Source: Luteitalea pratensis
Lineage (GTDB): Bacteria > Acidobacteriota > Vicinamibacteria > Vicinamibacterales > Vicinamibacteraceae
Assembly (NCBI RefSeq): GCF_001618865.1
Contig: NZ_CP015136.1
Location: 586,001-650,000, forward strand
Length of the DNA stretch: 64,000 nt
Direction of reading: 5' to 3'
How positions within the stretch are numbered: the stretch's first letter is position 1; every line of letters starts with the position of its first letter. This document shows, piece after piece, positions 36,222 to 44,736 of the stretch. A program made the translations under genes and the position numbers. A model generated the notes under the pieces. That model did no database searches. It saw only the letters and a list, made by a program, of their open reading frames with translations, and was not told the DNA's origin.

Positions 36222-37640
36222 GTGACGGAGCTTGCGTTGCTATTCCGCCAGATCACCGACCCCGGGCTTTCGCAATACACCTATCTCGTCGGCTGCGAGC
36301 GCACGGGTGAGGCGCTGCTGATCGATCCGGAACGCGACATCGACCGTTACGACCGCATCGCGGCCGAGGAGGGCATGCGCATCGCGGTGGTCGCCGAGAC
36401 CCACATCCACGCCGACTTCCTCACTGGCGTGCGCGAGTACGCCGAACGTCCCGACGTGCGGGTCGTGCTCTCGAAGGCCGGGCCCCCGGACTGGCAGTAC
36501 GCGTGGATCGGCGCCGGCCACGCGGCCTACACGCTGGTCGGCGACGGCGATCACTTCACCGTCGGCTCGATCGACGTGGAAGTGCGGCACACACCAGGCC
36601 ACACGCCCGAGCACATCGTGTTCGTCGTGACCGATCGCGGGAGCGGGGCCGACATCCCGATGGGCGTCGCCAGCGGCGACTTCCTCTTCGTGGGAGACGT
36701 GGGCCGACCCGATCTGCTCGAGTCGGCCGCGGGTGCTGTCGGCTCGATGCGTCCAGCGGCCGAGCAACTGCAGGTCTCGCTGGGGGTGGTATCGACCTGG
36801 CCGGACTTCATGCAGGTCTGGCCCGGGCACGGGGCAGGCAGCGCATGCGGCAAGGCCCTGGGCGCGGTGCCGTGGTCCACCATCGGCTACGAGCGCCGCT
36901 TCAACGGCGCGCTGACGCTTGCCGCCGAGTCCAGGACCGGCTTCGTCGAGGCGATCCTGTCGGGCCAGCCGGAACCCCCACCCTACTTCGCGCGGATGAA
37001 ACAGCTCAATCGTGACGGCGTGCCGCTGCTCGGCACGCTGCCGAGGCCGCGCGAGCTGAGCGTCGCCGAGACTGTCGCGGACCCGTCCCTGCTGGTACTC
37101 GACACCCGCGCCGACCGTGTCGCGTTCATGGACGCACACCTGCCCGGCAGCCTGCATGCACCCGCGACCAGGCAGTTCACGACCGCAACCGGCGCCTTCG
37201 TCGAACCGTCGGCGTCCATCGTGTTGGTGGCCCTCGAGGACCAGCTCGATGACCTCGCGCGGCAACTCGTGCGGATCGGCCTGGACCGCATAGAAGGCTG
37301 GATCCCCGTGGACGCATTCGACGCGTGGCACGCGCATGGCGGGGCCACGTCGTCAATCGTAAGGATAGGCTTCCCGGAAGCCGTGCCTCCCGGGACGGAC
37401 AGCGTCTGGGTGGACGTGCGCGGGGCCGAGGAGTTCGCGGCCGATCACGTCCCCGGCGCGATCCAGATCGCCCAGAGTCGGCTGGCGGTGGAATACGGTC
37501 GCATCCCGCGCACACATCCCGTCACGGTGCACTGCGCGACGGGTGGTCGCGCCGCACTGGCGAGCGCCTACCTGCAGCGGCTCGGCTTCGACGTGCGCTA
37601 CGTGGACGACGACTTCAGTCGATGGCGCACGTCAAACTAG
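36222..37640 (+). CDS. Metallo-beta-lactamase fold hydrolase fused to two rhodanese domains
   Basis: A 472-aa protein similar in layout to persulfide dioxygenase/rhodanese fusions (CstB-like). The MBL domain (1-260) has ETHIHADFLTG where HxHxDH is usual (final His replaced by Phe), then RHTPGHTPEHI, GDVGRPDLL and WPGHGAGSACG. The first rhodanese domain (about 285-365) has no Cys in its active loop (VALEDQLDD), so it is structural. The second (about 385-470) has VHCATGGRAALAS with the catalytic Cys. A role in sulfide/persulfide detoxification is inferred. GTG start with a weak ribosome site. Confidence 0.85.
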   Translation: MTELALLFRQITDPGLSQYTYLVGCERTGEALLIDPERDIDRYDRIAAEEGMRIAVVAETHIHADFLTGVREYAERPDVRVVLSKAGPPDWQYAWIGAGHAAYTLVGDGDHFTVGSIDVEVRHTPGHTPEHIVFVVTDRGSGADIPMGVASGDFLFVGDVGRPDLLESAAGAVGSMRPAAEQLQVSLGVVSTWPDFMQVWPGHGAGSACGKALGAVPWSTIGYERRFNGALTLAAESRTGFVEAILSGQPEPPPYFARMKQLNRDGVPLLGTLPRPRELSVAETVADPSLLVLDTRADRVAFMDAHLPGSLHAPATRQFTTATGAFVEPSASIVLVALEDQLDDLARQLVRIGLDRIEGWIPVDAFDAWHAHGGATSSIVRIGFPEAVPPGTDSVWVDVRGAEEFAADHVPGAIQIAQSRLAVEYGRIPRTHPVTVHCATGGRAALASAYLQRLGFDVRYVDDDFSRWRTSN

Positions 37641-37670
37641 AAAGGGCAAAACAACTTTTCGCCCTTTTTA
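37641..37670. terminator. Rho-independent terminator between convergent genes
   Basis: AAAGGGC (37641-37647) pairs with GCCCTTT (37661-37667), followed by further T residues. The stem overlaps the stop codon of the leftward glycosyltransferase and serves the rightward MBL/rhodanese gene. Confidence 0.8.
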
Positions 37671-39035
37671 CCTTGCTGGCGCCGGTACGCGAGCGGCCGG
37701 CGCTCCGCTCCCCGTGAGGCCGCCAACCAGGCGATCGTACTTGCCGAGAATCACGTCCCAGCGGTAGTTCGCCTGCACGTAGTCGCGGCCGTTGCGCCCC
37801 ATGGCGCCGCGCAGGCCGTCGTCGGCCATCAGCAACGACAAGGCCTCGGCGAACTCGTCGCGGTCGGCGTAATAGAGGCCGGCGTTGCTGCGGCGGCAAT
37901 GCTCCACGAGCACATCCGCGCGCGCATTGCACAGCACCGGCGTGCCCATGGCCATCGCTTCGAGCGCGAGCAGCGACAGGCTTTCGAGTGGTGACGGCAC
38001 CACGACCACGTCGGCCGCATCGAGGGCCTGCAGGCGTTCGGCCTCGGGAAGCATGCCGGCGAAACGGATCCACGGAGTCTCCGGGATCGGCATCAGCTTC
38101 GCGCCCATCAGTGCGAGCGTGGCGTCGCCGCCGGTTTCGCGGTAGGTGGAGAAGTACTCGAAGAGTTCCTCGCAGCCCTTGCCCGGGTCGATGCGACCGC
38201 CGTAGAGCGCCACGCGGCCGAACAGCCGGTGCCGCCGGCGGAACGCCTCACCGATGCCGCGCTTGCGGTCGGCCACCGGGCGCTCCGGCCGCGGCCCTCG
38301 TCCGCGCCTGCCGCGCGCCACGCCCTCCTTCTGCGTCTGCGGGACCGGTTGCTCGTCCTCGGGCACGAGGGGACCTTCCAGCGGCGCGTCGACACCGCGT
38401 CGCGGCTTGCCCTGGCCGTCGGTGTCGAGCAGGTCGACGCCACAGCCCACGGTCTCCTCGACGATCGTGCGGATATCGAACGTCTGCTGCAGGAAGGCCT
38501 TCTCGCTCTCGGTGTTGAAGGCGACGGCGTTGGCGGCGGCGAACAGCTCGCGGTAGATCCCGAGGTGGATGGCCGGTTCGTCGTGGGCGGTCGGGACGAG
38601 GATGCTCTTCGCGGGCGCGATCTGCATGCCCAGGACGGTGGGCGCGTAGAGATACGTGAAGAAGATCAGGACGTCGTACGGTTGATGCGACCGCTGCAGG
38701 TACTCGAGCAGCGCCGGGCACCACGGACCCTGTTCCTCGAGCCAGCGCAGCTCGTCCTCGCGGCTGTGCGGGTAGTTGAAGATCCAGTCCGAGAGCGTGT
38801 TGAAAGCCTCCAGGTCACGCGTCCGGGCGTTGGGAAAGCGCCGGACGTTGACGCCGCGGACGCGGTCGATGCCCTCGGGATACTCGTTCTTCCAGGTCGT
38901 GTATTCACGTGCGCAGGTGGTCAACACGTCGACCTGGTGGCGCACGGCCATGCGTTCGGCGATGAGCCGGCAATGGTATTCGGATCCGCCGAGGATCTCG
39001 GTGCCGTAGCGCTGGATGATGAACGCGATCTTCAC
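37668..39035 (-). CDS. GT4-type glycosyltransferase (type A, first copy) with Arg-rich insert
   Basis: A 455-aa GT-B enzyme. The N-terminal acceptor domain begins IQRYGTEILGGSEYHCRLIAERMA; the nucleotide-sugar domain has LYGGRIDPGKGCEELFEYF and E-x7-E (PLESLSLLALEA). Between the domains is a low-complexity insert at about 207-270 (DTDGQGKPRRG...GRRGRGPRPERP...FRRRHRLFGR) not found in the homologous gene at 41479. It is closely similar at the N-terminus to the 41479 gene, so it arose by duplication. Last gene of the leftward glycan operon. Confidence 0.88.
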   Translation of the reverse strand: MKIAFIIQRYGTEILGGSEYHCRLIAERMAVRHQVDVLTTCAREYTTWKNEYPEGIDRVRGVNVRRFPNARTRDLEAFNTLSDWIFNYPHSREDELRWLEEQGPWCPALLEYLQRSHQPYDVLIFFTYLYAPTVLGMQIAPAKSILVPTAHDEPAIHLGIYRELFAAANAVAFNTESEKAFLQQTFDIRTIVEETVGCGVDLLDTDGQGKPRRGVDAPLEGPLVPEDEQPVPQTQKEGVARGRRGRGPRPERPVADRKRGIGEAFRRRHRLFGRVALYGGRIDPGKGCEELFEYFSTYRETGGDATLALMGAKLMPIPETPWIRFAGMLPEAERLQALDAADVVVVPSPLESLSLLALEAMAMGTPVLCNARADVLVEHCRRSNAGLYYADRDEFAEALSLLMADDGLRGAMGRNGRDYVQANYRWDVILGKYDRLVGGLTGSGAPAARVPAPAR

Positions 39036-39062
39036 GGGTGCATCCTGTGTGATCCGGACCGA

Positions 39063-40133
39063 TCACGCAAAGGGCGCGAGCAGCGTGTCGAGGTGCGCCT
39101 GCATGCGGGCCTCGCTGAACGCGTCGAGCCGCGCGTGCTGGCCGCGGATGATGTCGGCACGCAGCCGATCGTCGTAAGTGAGCCGTCCGAGCAGTTCGGC
39201 GGCAAGTTCCAGGTCCTTCGGCGCGAAGACGACGCCGGCGCCTCCCATCGTCTCGGGGACGGCCGTCGCCCCGTAGGCGAGCACCGGCACGCTGGCCGCC
39301 ATCGCCTCCAGCAGCGGCACGCAGAACCCCTCGTGCTCGCTGAGTGAGATGTAGACGCTCGCGCACCGGTAGAAGGCCGCCAGGTCGGCGTTGGGCACCG
39401 GTCCAGTGAACCAGAACCGATCGGCCGGCATCCGGTACTTCTCCATCAGGGCGCGCATGGTGGCGTAGTACGACGGCACCGCATCGTGTCGGCCGACGAA
39501 GATGAACCGGTAGTGGCTGTCGACATACCGCTTGTAGTGCTCGGCCAGCCGGATGTGATCCTCGATCTTCTTGTTCGGCGCGATCCGCCCGACGAACAGG
39601 AAGTTTATCAGCCCGTCGCCGAGGACCTTCTCGAGGGCCGGCCGGCGCGGTGCCCGCGTGATCCGATCGAGGTCGACGGCGATGGGCATCACCCCGGTGG
39701 GCGCGAAGCCGAGCGCGTCGAGTTCGTCGCGGTTGTACGACGAATCGCCGAGGGCCAGGTCCGCGTGGCCGACCAGCGTGGCCAGTTCCTGGCGCCCCAG
39801 CATGGCGAGCCGGTAGATCTGCGGCGCGTAGTCGGCAAAGAAGTGCGCCGGCGTGATGTTGTGGTACTGGAGCACCCGCCCGCCGGGCAGCGAGGCGAAC
39901 GCCGCGGTCATCGGCGAGGGCAGGGCGAAGTGGAAGATGGTGACGTCGCCGCGCCGCGCTGCCGGATCGGCGAACGGCCGGATCTCGTGCCGGAGGTCAT
40001 CGTCGATCGTCAGCGCAAAGATGTCGGACTCGTGGCCACGCGCGCGCAGCAGGTCGCGGACCCGCCGGGCCGAATCCCCGATGGCATCGCCCTTGTGCGC
40101 TGCCGGCACCCACTGGTGCACGCTGAGCATCAC
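39063..40133 (-). CDS. GT4-type glycosyltransferase (type B, first copy)
   Basis: A 356-aa GT-B enzyme starting at GTG 40133, overlapping the upstream stop (GTGA). The N-domain has VHQWVPAAHKGDAIGDSARRVRDLL and VLQYHNITPAHFF. The C-domain has LFVGRIAPNKKIEDHIRLAE, EHEGFCVPLLEAMAASVPVLAYGATAVPE (E-x7-E) and GGAGVVFAPKD. It is clearly related to the 40130 gene (GDAIG, YHNITP, ELxxLGDSxxNxxEL, NKKIxD, EHEGFCVPL). It probably adds one sugar to a lipid-linked surface glycan. Confidence 0.9.
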   Translation of the reverse strand: MMLSVHQWVPAAHKGDAIGDSARRVRDLLRARGHESDIFALTIDDDLRHEIRPFADPAARRGDVTIFHFALPSPMTAAFASLPGGRVLQYHNITPAHFFADYAPQIYRLAMLGRQELATLVGHADLALGDSSYNRDELDALGFAPTGVMPIAVDLDRITRAPRRPALEKVLGDGLINFLFVGRIAPNKKIEDHIRLAEHYKRYVDSHYRFIFVGRHDAVPSYYATMRALMEKYRMPADRFWFTGPVPNADLAAFYRCASVYISLSEHEGFCVPLLEAMAASVPVLAYGATAVPETMGGAGVVFAPKDLELAAELLGRLTYDDRLRADIIRGQHARLDAFSEARMQAHLDTLLAPFA

Positions 40134-41476
40134 GCTCCCGTTTCCGGGTGCCGGGTGCCGGGTACGCCTTCCACGGTCTCCAGAGACTCAGGGGCTTGCC
40201 CCGCCGGAGCGTCACGTCCGGCCGGGCTCGGAGAGCCGGCCCTACCTTCAGACTCAGGGGCTTGCCGCGCCGAAGCGGCGTCGTCTGCCGCGAAGGCGGG
40301 CAGGGCGCGCAGTGCGGCCGGCCGGTACTGCCTGACCTCCTCGAGCTGTTCCTGCAGCTCGAACTGATCCCAGAAGTCGAACGACACGTGCGGGGGGCGG
40401 CACGGCGGCGCCGCCAGCGCTTCGTCGACGAACCCAAGCAAGGTGCCGTCGAAGTCCCGGGCGACAAGCCGCGCGAGCGCTGCATCCTGTGAGGCGATGA
40501 TGCCGTCGAGCAGATCCTCGTCGTCGAGGATGGCCGCCATCAGCGAGGCGACGTGTGCCGGCGACTTCGTGTCGTACAGCACACCGCCGCCGTCCATCGT
40601 CGACGGCACCGCGGTGGCCGCATAGGCCAGCACCGGCACTCGCTTGTGGAACGCCTCCATCAGCGGCACGCAGAAGCCTTCGTGCTCGCTGGCGCAGAGG
40701 AACAGATCGGCCACGTCGTAGAACGCCGACAACTCCTCGTTGCTGACGTGGCCCATGAAGAACACGTCCGGCACCTTGAGCGTCGCGACCAACTGCTGCA
40801 GCATCGCGAAGTAGAGGTCGAAGCCGCCATAGGATCCGACCAGCAGCAGCCGCGACCGCGGATTGCTGCGCGTCTTGTAGGCGTGGAAGAAGCGGATGAG
40901 ATCGTCGATCTTCTTGTTCGGGATCATCCGGCCCACAAACAGGATGTTGGTCCAGCCGTCGTCGAAGCTGTCGGCCATGGTGCCCGTCGCCGTCGCCTCG
41001 AGGTGCGTGAAGCTCGGTACGACCGGAAGGACGCCGGTGCGAGGGAAGCCGGCCTCGACGAGTTCTTCGGCGTTGAACGCCGAGTCGCCGAGGGCGAGCA
41101 CGCAGCGATCGCGATAGGCACCGAGTTCGCGCCGGCCCATGAAGCACAACTGCACCAGCAACGGATGCACGTCGACGAAGAACTGCGGCGGCGTGATGTT
41201 GTGGTACACGAGGACCATCTTGTCGGGCAGCGCGTAGGCGACACGGCTGGCGCGCGATCCGATCGAGAAGTGATGAATCAGCACGTTGTCGGGCGAACTC
41301 GCCTCGATCAGGTCGCGATAATCGCGCGTCAGGTGCTCGACATTTGGATCGGCCGTCTGGACGAAAATCTCCGAGTCGTGACCGGCGGCCCTGAGCACGC
41401 GCTGGATGCCGATCACCTCGTGGCCGATGGCGTCGCCATAGCCGAGAGTCGCCAGGATCTGGTGGACAGCGGCCAT
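40130..41476 (-). CDS. GT4-type glycosyltransferase (type B, second copy) with repeat-derived tail
   Basis: A 448-aa GT-B enzyme. The N-domain has VHQILATLGYGDAIGHEVIGIQRVL and VLVYHNITPPQFF; the C-domain has LFVGRMIPNKKIDDLIRFFH and EHEGFCVPLMEAFHKRVPVLAYAATAVPS. The catalytic part is complete by about residue 370. The last 70 or so residues are coded by repeats: two copies of an AGACTCAGGGGCTTGCC unit 66 bp apart, the family A hairpin (40220-40246) and a GGGTGCCGGGTGCC tract. The gene therefore seems to have absorbed intergenic repeats at its 3' end. Confidence 0.9.
   Translation of the reverse strand: MAAVHQILATLGYGDAIGHEVIGIQRVLRAAGHDSEIFVQTADPNVEHLTRDYRDLIEASSPDNVLIHHFSIGSRASRVAYALPDKMVLVYHNITPPQFFVDVHPLLVQLCFMGRRELGAYRDRCVLALGDSAFNAEELVEAGFPRTGVLPVVPSFTHLEATATGTMADSFDDGWTNILFVGRMIPNKKIDDLIRFFHAYKTRSNPRSRLLLVGSYGGFDLYFAMLQQLVATLKVPDVFFMGHVSNEELSAFYDVADLFLCASEHEGFCVPLMEAFHKRVPVLAYAATAVPSTMDGGGVLYDTKSPAHVASLMAAILDDEDLLDGIIASQDAALARLVARDFDGTLLGFVDEALAAPPCRPPHVSFDFWDQFELQEQLEEVRQYRPAALRALPAFAADDAASARQAPESEGRAGSPSPAGRDAPAGQAPESLETVEGVPGTRHPETGA
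40184..40280. repeat. 66-bp-spaced direct repeat inside glycosyltransferase tail
   Basis: AGACTCAGGGGCTTGCC begins at 40184 and again at 40250, each followed by CGCCG(G/A)AGCG. Between them lies the family A hairpin. Confidence 0.8.
40220..40246. repeat. Dispersed hairpin repeat family A, copy 2
   Basis: Identical over 27 bases to 301-327 in the same orientation. Here it is inside the 3' coding tail of a glycosyltransferase. Confidence 0.8.
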
Positions 41477-41478
41477 TT

Positions 41479-42873
41479 TCAGCGTCCCTGCCTCGTCGCC
41501 ACCGGCCGCCCGCTACGGCGCTGCCGCATCCCCCGACGAGCGCCGCGAGGAGGCCCTTCGGGCCTGGTTCGAGGCCCGGTGGCGGCAGGCCGCGGTGCCG
41601 GCCCCGCGGGCAGGGCATCGAGGATCTCGCGACCCGGCGGCACCGTGCCGCGATGGCGCGCAATCCAGCCAGGCAGCGCCTCGATCGCGCCAGGAGTCGG
41701 CGCCGCATTGCGGAGCTGCTGGAGCGTGGCGTCGTACTTGGCGTCAATTACCGGCCACGCGTAGTTGTCGCGGAAGTACGTCCGGCCGTTCTCACCGAGT
41801 GCCTGCGAGAGCGACCTGTTGCTCGTGAGGATGTGCAAGGTCTCGGCGAACTCGGGATAGTCCGCGTAGAACAGGCCGGCATTGCTGCGCAGGCATTGCC
41901 CCTGCAGGACGTCGCACCTGGCGTTGGCCAGCACCGGCTTGCCGAGCGCCCACGCCTCGATCGCCACCATCGACAGGCTCTCGAAGAACGACGGCATGAT
42001 CAGCGCCTCGCAGCCTGCCAGCGCGTCGTACTTGTCCTGGTCCGAGATGAAGCCGACGTGCCGCACCAGCGGATGGTCCGGGATCGGCAGCAGGGCCTTG
42101 CCCGCGAGCACGAGGTGCAGGGGACGGCGCTGGTTGAACAGGTACTGCTGGAAGAACTGGAACAGCTCCCGGCAGCCCTTGTTCTCGTCGATGCGGCCGA
42201 CGTAGAGCACGAACGGCCCGCGGATGTCGTACGTCCGGCGGAAGCGCTCTGCGACGGCGTTCTGCGGGATCTCGGAGCCGACCCCCACCACAACGCCAGG
42301 CACCGCCTCGTTGCCCGCGACGGCGTGGATCATGGCGCGCTCCTCATGCGAGTTGTACATGACGGCGCGCACGCCGCGGAAAATCGGCGGGAAGATGCCC
42401 AATCCGATCGCCGGGTCGCGTTCGGCCGTGGGCACGAGAATCGCGCGATCCGCGGCGGCGCGCACGCCGTGATAGGCGTGGTGGTACCGGTAGCTGAAGA
42501 AATACAGGTAATCGTATGACGACGCGTGTCGCTTGATATGGGCGACCAGTGCCGGGCTGGTGGGCCCTTCGGCGTCGAGCCAGGCCAGTTCGTCGGTGAT
42601 CGAGTGCGGCGTCTCGAACACGGCGAACGACTTGCGGCCGAACTCGTCGGGATCGCGTTCGCGCGACACCTCGAAGCGCCTCACCAGCAGCGGCCCGAGG
42701 CGCTCCTCGCCGGCGGGGTACTCATTGCGCCACGTCACATAATCGTGCGCGCACGTCGTGAGCACCTCGACCTCGTGCTTGCGGGCGAGACGTTCGGCGA
42801 TGTAGCGCGCATGCAGCTCGGCGCCGCCGTTGATGTCGGCGCCGTACCGCTGGACCACGACCCCGAGCCTCAC
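41479..42873 (-). CDS. GT4-type glycosyltransferase (type A, second copy)
   Basis: A 464-aa GT-B enzyme with GTG start overlapping the upstream stop (GTGA). The N-domain is VVQRYGADINGGAELHARYIAERLARKHEVEVLTTCAHDY; the C-domain has LYVGRIDENKGCRELFQFFQ, FFESLSMVAIEAWALGKPVLA (E-x7-E) and VLQGQCLRSNAGLFYAD. The last 60 or so residues are Pro/Arg-rich (PAGPAPRPAATGPRTRPEGPPRG...), coded by GC-rich sequence of low complexity. It is paralogous to the 37668 gene and ends 2 bp before the next gene. Confidence 0.9.
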   Translation of the reverse strand: MRLGVVVQRYGADINGGAELHARYIAERLARKHEVEVLTTCAHDYVTWRNEYPAGEERLGPLLVRRFEVSRERDPDEFGRKSFAVFETPHSITDELAWLDAEGPTSPALVAHIKRHASSYDYLYFFSYRYHHAYHGVRAAADRAILVPTAERDPAIGLGIFPPIFRGVRAVMYNSHEERAMIHAVAGNEAVPGVVVGVGSEIPQNAVAERFRRTYDIRGPFVLYVGRIDENKGCRELFQFFQQYLFNQRRPLHLVLAGKALLPIPDHPLVRHVGFISDQDKYDALAGCEALIMPSFFESLSMVAIEAWALGKPVLANARCDVLQGQCLRSNAGLFYADYPEFAETLHILTSNRSLSQALGENGRTYFRDNYAWPVIDAKYDATLQQLRNAAPTPGAIEALPGWIARHRGTVPPGREILDALPAGPAPRPAATGPRTRPEGPPRGARRGMRQRRSGRPVATRQGR

Positions 42874-43709
42874 GATTGCGCTGGGTCGGCGCCGCCATCA
42901 CCGGCCGACGAGGGTCGCGTGTCGTCGCCGTCCTGTGGCGCATCGTCGCCGGGTGCGTACTCGGCGCCGCCGTCCTGGCTCGCCCCGGCCTCGCCGCCCT
43001 CACCTGCGGCACCGCGCCGTCGGCCGCGGCGCCGCCGGCGGCGACGTCCCGCCTTGTCGGCATCCTCCGGCGCGAGGTTGGCATCGGCCACCGGGTCGAG
43101 TGTCGTCAGCGACACCGGGGAGGCGCCCTGCTTGTACTGCACCACGCCCTCGAGGGCGCGGCCGCGCCGTTCGGCGAAGTCGAGGCGCGTATTCAGCGAC
43201 TCGACGCGCATCTTCAGGTTGCGGTTCTCGATGCTCAGCCGCGTCAGCTCGACAACGATATTGTTGAGCACCTCGAAGTTGAGCGCCTCGCGCCCGCTGA
43301 CCCGGGCGATCGACCGCGTGTAGTAGCCGTTCAGCGCCGTCTGCATGTTCAATACCCGGATCAGTGGATTCGGGTTGAAGAACAGTTTGAGGATCGGATT
43401 GAGGATCTTGCGCAGGGTGCGCAGGAAGCTGCGCGACGACGCGTAGATCGACTCGTCGTCGAAGCCGTACAGGTCGGGTGCCGGTTCGATGTCGACCAGG
43501 GTCGTCACCGCCCGCTGGCTGCGGTACTCGTCGAGCAGACCGGAGCGCACCGCAAGCGGATCGAGAAACCGCTCGAGCTTCACGCCGGCGAGCTCCTTGA
43601 TCTCCTCCTCGGTGTAGTCGGCGCCGCGCTTCTCCTTCACGCGGGCGCGGATCTGCCGCATGATTTCCTCGACGTTTACGGAATCGGCGCGCACGGAAAA
43701 CTCGGGCAT
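42870..43709 (-). CDS. Coiled-coil protein of glycan cluster, function unknown
   Basis: A 279-aa soluble protein. The N-terminal segment has VNVEEIMRQIRARVKEKRGADYTEEEIKEL. The middle contains FLRTLRKILNPILKLFFNPNPLIRVLNMQTALNGYY, and a heptad-type coiled coil runs about 140-190 (LNNIVVELTRLSIENRNLKMRVESLNTRLDFAERRG). An Arg-rich run (GRRRRRRRGRRRG, about 218-230) precedes an acidic Gly-rich tail. This layout resembles helper proteins placed beside methyltransferases or glycosyltransferases in surface-glycan loci. Its stop overlaps the GT start, so it is cotranslated. Role unknown. Confidence 0.75.
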   Translation of the reverse strand: MPEFSVRADSVNVEEIMRQIRARVKEKRGADYTEEEIKELAGVKLERFLDPLAVRSGLLDEYRSQRAVTTLVDIEPAPDLYGFDDESIYASSRSFLRTLRKILNPILKLFFNPNPLIRVLNMQTALNGYYTRSIARVSGREALNFEVLNNIVVELTRLSIENRNLKMRVESLNTRLDFAERRGRALEGVVQYKQGASPVSLTTLDPVADANLAPEDADKAGRRRRRRRGRRRGAAGEGGEAGASQDGGAEYAPGDDAPQDGDDTRPSSAGDGGADPAQS

Positions 43710-43759
43710 GGCTGGTGACGCTCAGGACTTCCCGGCCGGGCCGCCGCGCAAGGCGCGGG

Positions 43760-44725
43760 TCATCGGGCGAGTGTCCACGGATGGTAGATCAGCGCGATGG
43801 TGGTCGCGCCCCAGAGGGCCACGCACAGCAGCAGCGGCCGGTCCGCGAGCAATAGCTCCGTCGGACTGCCGCCCTGGCTGCGGCGATGGACCAGGTAAAG
43901 GTACCGGAAGATGCCGTACAGGGGGAACGGCAGCGTCAGCCCGAGCCACTTCGTGCCGAACCGCTCGGTCGTGTCGCTGCTGACCGTGTAGAACGCATAC
44001 CCCATCAAGGTGGACGCCGTGACCACGGAGATCATCTGGTCCACGAGGTAGGGCGTGTATTCCCCGAGGATGGCGCGGTGTCGCGCCGCGTCCTCGCCGA
44101 GGAGGGTGATTTCGTGGCGTCGCTTGGCCAGCGCCAGGAACAGCGCCAGCAGGATGGTGCAGACCAAGAGCCACTGGCTGACCGGCACGTGGATGGCCGC
44201 GCCGCCCGCAGACGCACGGATCACGAAACCGAGCGCAATCGAGAGCACGTCGAGGATGACCTGACGCTTCAGACCGAGCGAGTAGGCGACCTGGAGCAGG
44301 ACGTAGGCCGCGGCATGGACGAGGAAGGCCGGCCCCAGCCACAGCGACGCGAGCAGGGCCCCGGTCAGCAGCACACCCGCCGTGGTGAGCGCGAGCGTCA
44401 CCGACAGGTGCCCGGCGGCAATCGGCCGGAACCGCTTCAGCGGATGTTGGCGATCCGCCTCGCGGTCCACCACGTCGTTGAGGATGTAGACGACGCCAGA
44501 CAGTGCGCAGAAGGCGAGAAACGCCACCGCGGCGCGCACCACGGAATCGACGTCCAGCAGCCGCTGGCCGAAGATCAGCGCGGCAAAGACGATGAGGTTC
44601 TTGGTCCACTGGGCGGGACGAAGGGCCAGAAACAGCGACGCCGCGACGGAGGGTCGCGGCGTGCCGGGTGCGTGCGAGGTGGTCAACGCGATGCGTCGCT
44701 GGGCGTGCAAGTCGCCCGCGAACAA
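43760..44725 (-). CDS. UbiA-family prenyltransferase (decaprenyl-phosphate phosphoribosyltransferase-like)
   Basis: About 321 aa with nine or so helices. The first metal-binding motif is ILNDVVDREADRQHPLKRFRPIAAG, where NDxxDxxxD plus HPxKxxRP is characteristic of decaprenyl-phosphate 5-phosphoribosyltransferases. AKRRHEI and the second Asp region follow. These enzymes move phosphoribose to polyprenyl phosphate to start arabinose-type lipid donors. The start is uncertain: no ATG/GTG precedes the conserved RPAQWTKN, and a TTG at 44725 (or 44686) must be used. Eleven bp after the STAS gene. Confidence 0.88.
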   Translation of the reverse strand: MFAGDLHAQRRIALTTSHAPGTPRPSVAASLFLALRPAQWTKNLIVFAALIFGQRLLDVDSVVRAAVAFLAFCALSGVVYILNDVVDREADRQHPLKRFRPIAAGHLSVTLALTTAGVLLTGALLASLWLGPAFLVHAAAYVLLQVAYSLGLKRQVILDVLSIALGFVIRASAGGAAIHVPVSQWLLVCTILLALFLALAKRRHEITLLGEDAARHRAILGEYTPYLVDQMISVVTASTLMGYAFYTVSSDTTERFGTKWLGLTLPFPLYGIFRYLYLVHRRSQGGSPTELLLADRPLLLCVALWGATTIALIYHPWTLAR

Positions 44726-44736
44726 CCAGATCCGGC

